DNA of 64,000 nt from Arthrobacter ramosus (GTDB lineage: Bacteria; Actinomycetota; Actinomycetes; Actinomycetales; Micrococcaceae), in assembly GCF_039535095.1 (NCBI RefSeq), contig NZ_BAAAWN010000001.1, forward strand, positions 1,922,001 to 1,986,000, read 5' to 3'. The notes under the pieces were generated by a model. That model did no database searches. It was not told the DNA's origin and saw nothing but the letters and a program-made list of their open reading frames with translations. The position numbers and the translations under genes were made by a program. Within the stretch, counting starts at the first letter, position 1, and every line of letters begins with the position of its first letter. Shown piece by piece: positions 57,706 to 64,000 of the stretch.

Positions 57706-58062
57706 ATGAGCGATCAGCCACAAGGCGAACTGGTATGCAACGCCAACGAGATCCAGGTCAAGCAGGCGCTGCGCATCCTGATCGATGACTACCCCGTGGC
57801 CATCGTCAAGGACTCGATGGGAGAGATCCACGCCATCGGCGACACCTGTTCGCACGCGGACATTTCGCTCGCCGAGGGCGAAATTGAAGGCTGCGCGATC
57901 GAATGCTGGGGCCACGGTTCACAGTTCGATCTCCGCACCGGACAGCCCTTGCAGCTCCCTGCTTATGACCCCGTCCCGGTCTTCGCCGTCACCCTCGACG
58001 GCGACGACGTCTACGTGGACGTGACCAACGTTGTGAACGGCGCCTCAGTACAGAACTACTGA
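57706..58062 (+). CDS. Rieske-type ferredoxin in the suf operon
   Basis: A 118-residue [2Fe-2S] protein. The Rieske ligands are DTCSHADISL (C-x-H, about 46-48) and ECWGHGSQFD (C-x2-H, about 66-69). It resembles ferredoxin subunits of aromatic-ring dioxygenases, but no oxygenase is nearby. Placement between sufD and sufC suggests it serves or reports Fe-S assembly, perhaps as an electron donor; that is inference. The spacing is 26 and 38 bp to its neighbours. Confidence 0.92.
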   Translation: MSDQPQGELVCNANEIQVKQALRILIDDYPVAIVKDSMGEIHAIGDTCSHADISLAEGEIEGCAIECWGHGSQFDLRTGQPLQLPAYDPVPVFAVTLDGDDVYVDVTNVVNGASVQNY

Positions 58063-58100
58063 GCGCCAAGTGCCTAAAGACTTACGAAAGAAAGAAGAGC

Positions 58101-58895
58101 ATGTCTACTCTTGAGATCAAGGACCTGCACGTCAGCATCGAGACGGAGCAAGGCACCAAGGAGATCCTGAAGGGCGTCAGCCTGACCATCAAGACCGGCG
58201 AGACCCACGCAATCATGGGCCCCAACGGTTCGGGCAAGTCCACCCTGGCGTCCACCATTGCCGGCCACCCGCGCTACAACGTCACGAGCGGCACCATCAC
58301 GCTCGATGGCGAAAACGTGCTGGCCATGAGCGTTGACCAGCGCGCCCGTGCCGGCGTCTTCCTGGCCATGCAGTACCCCGTAGAGGTTCCGGGCGTCACC
58401 ATGACCAACTTCCTGCGCACGGCCAAGACGGCAATCGACGGCGTAGCACCGGCCCTCCGCACCTGGACGAAGGACGTCAAGGCGGCCATGCAGCAGCTGC
58501 GCATCGACGCCGACTTCGCACAGCGCAACGTCAACGAAGGCTTCTCCGGCGGCGAGAAGAAGCGCGTGGAAATCCTCCAGCTCGAACTCTTCAAGCCGAA
58601 GTTCGCCGTGCTGGACGAGACCGACTCCGGTCTCGACGTCGACGCGCTCAAGGTCGTCTCCGAGGGCGTCAACCGCGCCCACGCCGCGGGCAACATGGGT
58701 ACCTTGCTCATCACCCACTACACCCGCATCCTGCGCTACATCAAGCCGGACTTCGTCCACGTGTTTGTTGATGGCCAGGTTGTCGAAGAGGGCGGCCCCG
58801 AATTGGCCGACCGTCTCGAAGAAGAAGGCTACGACCGTTACGCCACGGGCGCCGGCGCAGCCACCATTGCTGCTGCCGCAGCAGCACAGGCCTAG
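58101..58895 (+). CDS. sufC: Fe-S cluster assembly ATPase SufC
   Basis: A 264-residue ABC-type ATPase that drives the SufBCD scaffold. Walker A is GPNGSGKSTL near residues 38-47, the signature reads EGFSGGEKKRVEILQ, and Walker B FAVLDETDSGLD; THYTRIL supplies the switch His. The conserved MQYPVEVPGVT is typical of SufC. An Ala-rich tail ends the protein. AAGAAAGAAGAG precedes the ATG. Confidence 0.96.
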   Translation: MSTLEIKDLHVSIETEQGTKEILKGVSLTIKTGETHAIMGPNGSGKSTLASTIAGHPRYNVTSGTITLDGENVLAMSVDQRARAGVFLAMQYPVEVPGVTMTNFLRTAKTAIDGVAPALRTWTKDVKAAMQQLRIDADFAQRNVNEGFSGGEKKRVEILQLELFKPKFAVLDETDSGLDVDALKVVSEGVNRAHAAGNMGTLLITHYTRILRYIKPDFVHVFVDGQVVEEGGPELADRLEEEGYDRYATGAGAATIAAAAAAQA

Positions 58896-58909
58896 TTAGG
58901 ACTCCCGCC

Positions 58910-59242
58910 ATGACCGAAATCAACGCGGCTCGCACCAGCCTCGAGGACGTCGAGGAGGCGCTCAAGGATGTCATTGACCCGGAACTCGGTGTCAACGTGG
59001 TGGACCTTGGGCTGCTCTACGGTCTGAAGTACTCGGAAGACGACGGCGCTCTGCTCATCGATATGACGTTGACGACGGCGGCCTGTCCGCTGACGGATGT
59101 CCTTGAAGAGCAGGTCGGCCAGTCGCTCGACGGCATCGTGGACGACTGGCGCCTCAATTGGGTATGGATGCCCCCATGGGGTCCCGAGCGGATCACGGAC
59201 GACGGCAAAGACCAGATGCGGGCCCTCGGCTTCAACATCTAA
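58910..59242 (+). CDS. sufT: metal-sulfur cluster assembly factor SufT/MIP18-like (DUF59)
   Basis: A 110-residue protein with VEEALKDVIDPELGVNVVDLGLLYGLK at residues 14-40 and MTLTTAACPLTDVLEEQV with the conserved Cys near 60. The family helps mature Fe-S proteins. It begins 14 bp after sufC, as the last gene of the operon. No sufS or sufU lies between them, unlike the mycobacterial order. Confidence 0.93.
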   Translation: MTEINAARTSLEDVEEALKDVIDPELGVNVVDLGLLYGLKYSEDDGALLIDMTLTTAACPLTDVLEEQVGQSLDGIVDDWRLNWVWMPPWGPERITDDGKDQMRALGFNI

Positions 59243-59264
59243 GTCCCCAGCGCCTGCTTAGACC

Positions 59265-59312
59265 ACGACGGCGGCCGGTCACCTTCCAGCGAAGGTGGCC
59301 GGCCGCCGTCGT
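59265..59312 (+). terminator. suf operon terminator hairpin
   Basis: A 22-bp stem (59265-59286 with 59291-59312) with one G-U pair and loop CAGC. CCTC follows instead of a T-tract. It lies 22 bp after the sufT stop. Confidence 0.8.
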
Positions 59313-59427
59313 CCTCAAAAGGGCGCTGGGCCCACGCCGGCAGGGTTCCCTGGCCGAACTTGTGAGGCGAGGGGGGCCGGTGGGGAACGATAGGCGTCAC
59401 AGAAGGTTCTGGGCGTGCGGTACAGGC

Positions 59428-59433
59428 TAAAAT
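59428..59433 (+). promoter_or_regulatory. -10 box TAAAAT of the acyl ligase gene, leaderless
   Basis: TAAAAT is close to consensus and is followed by six bases and the second of two adjacent ATG codons (59440). No Shine-Dalgarno is present. Confidence 0.5.
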
Positions 59434-59439
59434 TCGATG

Positions 59440-60867
59440 ATGCCTTTCCTGGACAAACTTCAGCTCTGGGCCGATGAACGCCCCGACGACACTGCCGTCG
59501 TCGTTGGCGGCAAACGGCTCAACTGGGCTGACCTCCGGGACGCCGCAACATTGCGCCTGGGGGAGACGGCCGCGACGACGGTACTCGCCGAGCCCAATTC
59601 CCTGGACTTCGTGGTGGCCTACACGGCCGCCGTGGCCGGCGAGCGGCGCTGCGCCGTGCTCGACCCCCTGTGGCCGCAAGCCATGATCGATCAGGTCGCG
59701 CAAAGGATCGGACAAGCCGGGCCCGCGGCCGCCCACGCCTCCGCCGCAGCCCGTGAGCTTGGCGACGGCGACGAGCTGTCCGACGGCCGTCCGGACACCA
59801 CGTTCCTCATCGGCCTGACGTCCGGAACCACGTCCGTACCCAAAGCCTTCACCCGTTCACGGCGTTCGTGGCAGGTCTCGTTTGACGCCTCCATCGAATT
59901 TTTCGGGCTGACACAGGAGGACAGGACTCTCGCGCCCGGACCGCTGGCCGCGAGCTTGAACCTATACGCCCTGTCCGAATGCCTGTACGCCGGGGCCGCC
60001 TTCCACACCATGGAGACCTTCGACGTCGGCGACGTCCACGCAGCCATCGCTTACGACGGCGTCACCCGCCTGGTCCTCGTGCCCACCATGCTGCGCCTGT
60101 TGAGCGAGCGCGGACTGACCGGAGGCGTGGACGCATCCGGCGTGCGGAGCATCATCTGTGCAGGCTCGAAACTGGACGCCCGCACCCTTGAGGCCGCCAG
60201 GCGTTGGGCGCCCAATGCGGCAATTTTCGAGTACTACGGTGCGTCCGAGCTCAGTTTCGTTTCCGGAACGCGCCTTGCTGCCGGGGAACCGCTCGACGTC
60301 GGCGGCACGGGAATCGGCGGGCCGTTTCCCGGCGTCGAACTCAAGATCATTGACGACGACGGCGCGGAGGCGCCCGAAGGTGCCGACGGGAACATCTGCG
60401 TCCGCTCCGGCATGGTCAGCAATGGGTACCTTTGGGGCGACGACGGCCAGGCGCTCCGGTGCTTTGACGGTTGGTACACGGTGGGGGACCAGGGCTATCT
60501 GGACTCCGGTGTCCTGCATATCCTCGGCCGTCGATCCGACATGATCATCACCTCCGGGAGGAACGTCTATCCCCATGAGGTGGAGCTTGCTTTGGCATCG
60601 GTCCCCGGGGTCTCGGCGGCCGTCGCGGCCGGAATGCTGGACGAGGTCCGCGGTCAGAAAGTTGTGGCGGGAATCGTACCCGCCTACGGTTCGGTGACGG
60701 CAACCCAAGTGAAGACGGGCCTGGACGGTTTACTCGCCCGGGACAAGCGACCCCTGCGGTACTTCACACTGTCCGAATTGCCCGTGACGGACCGTGGGAA
60801 GGTCAGCCGCCAGATGTTGCTCGACTGGATTGAGAACAACGATCCGCGGGCGCAACCCCTTGCCTAG
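59440..60867 (+). CDS. class I adenylate-forming acyl-CoA ligase (YhfT-like)
   Basis: A 475-residue AMP-forming ligase that should activate a carboxylic acid. The P-loop LIGLTSGTTSVPKAFTRSRR is near residue 122; EYYGASEL, VGDQGYLDSG, GRRSDMIITSGRNVYPHEVE and the C-terminal catalytic Lys in DRGKVSRQML are intact. It overlaps the thiolase gene and lies beside bioN-bioM-bioY. Bacillus subtilis has an analogous biotin-controlled cluster, yhfU(bioY)-yhfT-yhfS, of unknown substrate. A pimelate-like acid is a plausible guess only. ATG 59437 would add one Met. Confidence 0.85.
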   Translation: MPFLDKLQLWADERPDDTAVVVGGKRLNWADLRDAATLRLGETAATTVLAEPNSLDFVVAYTAAVAGERRCAVLDPLWPQAMIDQVAQRIGQAGPAAAHASAAARELGDGDELSDGRPDTTFLIGLTSGTTSVPKAFTRSRRSWQVSFDASIEFFGLTQEDRTLAPGPLAASLNLYALSECLYAGAAFHTMETFDVGDVHAAIAYDGVTRLVLVPTMLRLLSERGLTGGVDASGVRSIICAGSKLDARTLEAARRWAPNAAIFEYYGASELSFVSGTRLAAGEPLDVGGTGIGGPFPGVELKIIDDDGAEAPEGADGNICVRSGMVSNGYLWGDDGQALRCFDGWYTVGDQGYLDSGVLHILGRRSDMIITSGRNVYPHEVELALASVPGVSAAVAAGMLDEVRGQKVVAGIVPAYGSVTATQVKTGLDGLLARDKRPLRYFTLSELPVTDRGKVSRQMLLDWIENNDPRAQPLA

Positions 60868-62077
60868 CCGCGAGTCGGGCACAGGGCTGGACCCTTCGCG
60901 CCAAGCGGTGATCATTGCCGCTCTGCGCACACCTATTTGCCGCGCCAACGGACGGCTGAAGTCACTTCGCGCCGAGGAACTCCTCTCTCCGGTCCTGCGC
61001 TCACTGCTGACAGCCACGGGTGTTGCCGGCTCGGATGTCAGCGACGTCGTGATCGGCAATGCGGTGGGCGGAGGCGGAAACCTGGCCCGGTATGCCGCAC
61101 TGCGCGCGGGACTGCCTGTGGGCGTTCCCGGCCTGACTGTGGACCGGCAGTGCGGTTCCGGCCTCGACGCCATCGCCCTGGCCTCCCGGCTCGTTGCCGC
61201 GGGAGGTAACGGCGTCTTTCTGGCCGGGGGAGTGGAGAGCATCAGTACTGCCCCGCTGCGTGCCAGGCGAAACCAGGATCCCGACGGCGAGCCGGACTTC
61301 TACACGCGCGCCACCTTTGTGCCACCCGAGTTCGGGGACCCGGACATGGGGGTGGCTGCCGAAAATGTGGCGCGGGAATTCTTCGTCAGCCGCGAACGAC
61401 AGGACGATTTCGCCCTGCGGAGTCACCAGCGTGCGGTCGCTGCCACTGCGGCGGGCGCATTCGCCCCGGAAATTGTTCCCTTGGAAGCAGGGGGCGCCGT
61501 GGTGCAGGCGGATGACGGACCCCGGGCATCCCTTAGGGCCGGACTCATGGCCCGCTTCCCGCCGGCATTCGTACCGGGCGGCACTGTGACGGCCGGAAAC
61601 TCGTGCTTCGATGCGGACGCGGCCTCCGCCGTCGTTATCACTTCGCTGGAGCGGGCCCGGCAACTTGGTGCCGCGGACGGATTGCTCGTCCTGGGCAGTG
61701 ACACAGCAGGCGTGGACCCGGAACTGCTGGGCATCGGTGCTTCAGTGGCCGCCAAGCGGTTGCTGGCGGGGCTGGATCTTGAACCTGGGCAACTGGACCT
61801 CGTGGAATTCAACGAGGCATTCGCTTCGCAGACGCTCGCTTGCCTTGACGCGTTGGGAGTGGAACCGGAACGGGCGAACCTCGACGGCGGAGCGCTGGCG
61901 TTGGGACACGCTTACGGTGCGTCGGGGGCTGTCCTGGTGACACGGCTACTGGCCCAGGCCCGCAGGATTGCCGAAGAGCGACCGGGCCGGGAGAGTTTGG
62001 CGCTGGCGATGATCAGCATCGCAGGTGGAATGGGCACGGCGGCAATGTTCCAGTACTCGCAGTTGCAGGGCGATTAG
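60860..62077 (+). CDS. thiolase-family protein (YhfS-like), second catalytic Cys replaced
   Basis: A 405-residue thiolase. The nucleophile Cys is in TVDRQCGSGLDAIALASR near residue 95, NEAFASQT and ALALGHAYGASGAVLVTRLL keep the Asn and His. The C-terminal loop reads MISIAGGMGTAAMF where most thiolases have CxGGGxG, so the second catalytic Cys is Ser. GNSCFDADAASAVV also departs from the usual GNASGINDGA. It may act on an unusual acyl-CoA or not perform full thiolysis. The TTG at 60860, overlapping the ligase stop, is chosen; GTG 60908 would cut into the first strand. Its stop overlaps the convergent bioN stop. Confidence 0.82.
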   Translation: MPSRESGTGLDPSRQAVIIAALRTPICRANGRLKSLRAEELLSPVLRSLLTATGVAGSDVSDVVIGNAVGGGGNLARYAALRAGLPVGVPGLTVDRQCGSGLDAIALASRLVAAGGNGVFLAGGVESISTAPLRARRNQDPDGEPDFYTRATFVPPEFGDPDMGVAAENVAREFFVSRERQDDFALRSHQRAVAATAAGAFAPEIVPLEAGGAVVQADDGPRASLRAGLMARFPPAFVPGGTVTAGNSCFDADAASAVVITSLERARQLGAADGLLVLGSDTAGVDPELLGIGASVAAKRLLAGLDLEPGQLDLVEFNEAFASQTLACLDALGVEPERANLDGGALALGHAYGASGAVLVTRLLAQARRIAEERPGRESLALAMISIAGGMGTAAMFQYSQLQGD

Positions 62078-62697
62078 TCTTCTGCGTCGCCAAGGCCGCG
62101 TGCGGCCAGGGCGTCGCCGGTCTGCCGCGCATAGGCAACCGTGGTGATGAACACCGGCAAGACCAAGGCACGGGGATTGCGTTCAAGCCCCCGCGCGCGG
62201 GCTGAGTCACGGACATCGGAGAATGCGCCGGCAATGAACGGAAGGCTGCGCAGCATAATGGCGATGGTCAGCGCGAAGCGCTCAGGATCCGCCCCGAAAC
62301 GCTTGAAGGGCTTGGACAGGGCAACCACCCCGTCCAGCAATGCCTGCACGGGAGTCGTGACCGTAAGTACCGACGCCGCGACGACGCAGACCAGCACATT
62401 GAGCACGATCCGCGCGGCAACGGGGCCTCCAAGCTGCCACCATTGGAAGGCGCCGATCACGGCGAGGATGGGCGTCACGAGCCACACGGAACGCGCGAGC
62501 CGTTTGAACCCCGCACCGCTTAGCAGGAAGAGTCCGCACATCACGGCGAGGACCGCTGCCGAGACAAGCCAGTCCACGATCAGGAACGATGCCAGGCCGC
62601 AGCCGGCAACCAGCAGGAACTTGAGCCACAGGGGGGTGCGGTGCACGATCGAGTCGCCCCGCACATAGTTGGGGATCAGGACCCCGTGGCCCCTCAC
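62074..62697 (-). CDS. bioN: biotin ECF transporter membrane subunit BioN (EcfT)
   Basis: A 207-residue membrane protein coupling the ATPase to the substrate-binding subunit. Five hydrophobic segments are visible. The EcfT coupling region SLPFIAGAFSDVRDSARARGLE (spread over about 150-172) has the Ala-Arg-Gly signature. The GTG start at 62697 overlaps the bioM stop (GTGA); the long open frame upstream is bioM in another frame. Confidence 0.88.
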   Translation of the reverse strand: MRGHGVLIPNYVRGDSIVHRTPLWLKFLLVAGCGLASFLIVDWLVSAAVLAVMCGLFLLSGAGFKRLARSVWLVTPILAVIGAFQWWQLGGPVAARIVLNVLVCVVAASVLTVTTPVQALLDGVVALSKPFKRFGADPERFALTIAIMLRSLPFIAGAFSDVRDSARARGLERNPRALVLPVFITTVAYARQTGDALAARGLGDAED

Positions 62698-63461
62698 GTC
62701 GCCTGCACCTTGCCCTGTGGGGATTCGGCGGCGACTCGCCGGACTTCGCCGGGTGCCGCTTCCCTTGCACAAAGCGCGCGGTAGTGTTCGACGGCGTCGG
62801 CTGCTCCGCCGTCGAACACTATCCGTCCGCAATCCACCACCAAGGCGCGGTCCGCTTCGAGGGCGAGGTCGAGATCGTGGGTGGACATGATGATCTGTTG
62901 CTCCAAGCCCGCAAGCGTTCGCCTGAGCAGCTCCCGGTTGCGCAGGTCCAGCAACGTTGAAGGCTCGTCGAGGACCAGCACGGCGGGATTCACCGCGAGG
63001 ACGGCCGCGAGGGCGAGCAACTGGCGTTCGCCGCCGGAGAGCTCGTAAATACTCTGATCGGCGAGGTCCAGGATCCCGAACCGTTGCAGGACAGCTTCGG
63101 CACGGGCCGCACGCTCTTTGGAGTTCTTGATGGAACGGCGCAGGGAGAGTTCAACGTCTTCCCGGCCGGTCGGCATGACCAACTGCGACAGGGGATCGGT
63201 GAAGACGAAGCCCACCTGGCTGCGGACATGACGAACGTCCCGCATGCTGTCTGCGCCGTTGACGCTGACGGTACCTTCGCTTGGAGCCACCAGGCCGTTG
63301 AGCAAGCGCAGCAGGGTGGACTTTCCTGAGCCGTTGGCCCCGATGACAGCAATGCGTTGCTCTGTGAGTTCCAAGGAGACGTCCTGCAGCAAAGTCTTGG
63401 GCGCCGGGCTGCCGTCGACGGCCACGCGCACTGAGACCTCGCTGAGAATGATGGTGTTCAT
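62694..63461 (-). CDS. bioM: biotin ECF transporter ATPase BioM
   Basis: A 255-residue ABC ATPase. Walker A VIGANGSGKSTLL near residues 39-51, the Q-loop VGFVFTDPLSQLVMPTGREDV, signature YELSGGERQLLALAAVL and Walker B VLVLDEPSTLLD are typical of ECF ATPases. It drives biotin uptake with BioN and BioY. It lies 18 bp after bioY. Confidence 0.92.
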   Translation of the reverse strand: MNTIILSEVSVRVAVDGSPAPKTLLQDVSLELTEQRIAVIGANGSGKSTLLRLLNGLVAPSEGTVSVNGADSMRDVRHVRSQVGFVFTDPLSQLVMPTGREDVELSLRRSIKNSKERAARAEAVLQRFGILDLADQSIYELSGGERQLLALAAVLAVNPAVLVLDEPSTLLDLRNRELLRRTLAGLEQQIIMSTHDLDLALEADRALVVDCGRIVFDGGAADAVEHYRALCAREAAPGEVRRVAAESPQGKVQAT

Positions 63462-63479
63462 GTACTGATTGTTCCCGCT

Positions 63480-64000
63480 TTATTTGACGCGGCGGACCAG
63501 GATGTCCGGGAAGGCCTTGTGGAGCGAGACGGCGATGATCGCCGCCAGGACGTTCTTGATGGTATCTCCGGGGTAGTACGCCAGGTCGGCGAGGAATGCC
63601 TTGGCGAAGTCGAACTTGCCGTTGACCATGAAGCCAAGCACTCCGAGGCCGTGGATGAGGACGATTGTGCTGATCATGGCGGCGGCGAACAGGAAAACGG
63701 CACGGTGCTTGACGGTCTTGCGGATCACGATCGCTGCCAGCCAGCCGGCGGTGGCCGCCGCCAACGGAAAGGCGATGATGTAGCCGGCCGACGGTGTCGC
63801 CAGGATGCCGAGCCCGCTGCGGCCTCCGCTGAAGATCGGCAGGCCCGCGAAACCGAGCAGTGTGTAAAGCCCGACGGCGGCGAAGGCCCGCCCGCCGCCG
63901 AGCACGAGGCCGGTCAGGATGACGGTGAGAGTCTGCAGGGTGATCGGCACGCCCAAGGCGCCGACCGGAATGCCCGGAATCAGCGTTGAGGCGGCCACAA
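63480..64000 (-). CDS. bioY: biotin transporter substrate-binding subunit BioY (5' end outside window)
   Basis: At least 172 residues of a six-helix S-component that binds biotin. GALGVPITLQTLTVILTGLVLGGGRAF matches the BioY family over the first visible helices, and LPIFSGGRSGLGILATPSAGYI and the GDTIKN of the last helix follow. The GTG at 63998 may be internal, since the match suggests that some 15-25 N-terminal residues are missing. First gene of bioY-bioM-bioN. Confidence 0.93.
   Translation of the reverse strand, partial: VAASTLIPGIPVGALGVPITLQTLTVILTGLVLGGGRAFAAVGLYTLLGFAGLPIFSGGRSGLGILATPSAGYIIAFPLAAATAGWLAAIVIRKTVKHRAVFLFAAAMISTIVLIHGLGVLGFMVNGKFDFAKAFLADLAYYPGDTIKNVLAAIIAVSLHKAFPDILVRRVK

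Noticed and set aside
62698..62832. Arg-rich N-terminal extension of bioN
   Set aside because: It is bioM read in another frame; the GTG overlapping the bioM stop is the standard coupled start.

Overview
The window is high-GC actinobacterial chromosome, most likely Arthrobacter or a close relative in the Micrococcaceae. The basis is G/C-rich third codon positions, frequent GTG starts, and actinobacteria-typical genes: rbpA, whiA, opcA, sufR-sufBD-sufC, a CoaE-GrpB fusion and an exonuclease-dead PolA. Much of the gene order matches the block known in Mycobacterium tuberculosis (polA-rpsA-coaE-uvrB-uvrA; uvrC-rapZ-yvcK-whiA-gap-pgk-tpi-secG; pgl-opcA-zwf-tal-tkt-ctaB; sufR-B-D-C-T). No tRNA, rRNA, insertion sequence, prophage or CRISPR array was found.

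Layout. 1-4.4 kb: end of a Pls-type NRPS-like gene, a HAD protein, a Pit phosphate transporter behind a candidate PHO box, a DHFR-like protein and a thioesterase. 4.4-11.3 kb: polA, an Eis-like acetyltransferase, a lipoprotein deacetylase and rpsA. 11.3-12.25 kb: about 1 kb with five copies of an 81-bp fold-back repeat in two clusters, around an AT-rich stretch with one possible small membrane-protein ORF. 12.26-31.4 kb: yigZ, coaE-grpB, uvrB, a Mn riboswitch plus terC, a peptidase/GNAT pair, a Ski2-like helicase, tam, a heterodimeric ABC exporter with a GntR regulator, uvrA, a HAD phosphatase and plsC. 31.5-41.5 kb: uvrC-rapZ-yvcK-whiA, sodA, gapA-pgk-tpiA-secG and rbpA. 41.4-49.7 kb (minus): tkt-tal-pgi-zwf-opcA-pgl, a complete pentose-phosphate operon that also carries pgi. 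50-59.3 kb: ctaB and ctaA (heme A), an ABC-2 exporter, and sufR-sufB-sufD-Rieske-sufC-sufT. 59.4-64 kb: an acyl-CoA ligase and thiolase facing a BioN-BioM-BioY biotin importer.

Function. The window joins nucleotide-excision and gap repair (uvrA, uvrB, uvrC, polA), lower glycolysis and the pentose-phosphate pathway, heme A and Fe-S cluster assembly, and biotin uptake. Seven genes (polA, eis-like, coaE, uvrB, uvrA, uvrC, acyl ligase) have a TANNNT box 6-7 nt before the start codon and no usable Shine-Dalgarno, which suggests leaderless mRNAs. The polA and uvrB promoters resemble PafBC-dependent DNA-damage promoters, and uvrA has a LexA-like box. The most unusual elements are the 81-bp repeat family and the biotin-linked ligase/thiolase pair, whose thiolase has Ser at the usual second catalytic Cys. 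All functions are inferred by reading the sequence; no database search was run.
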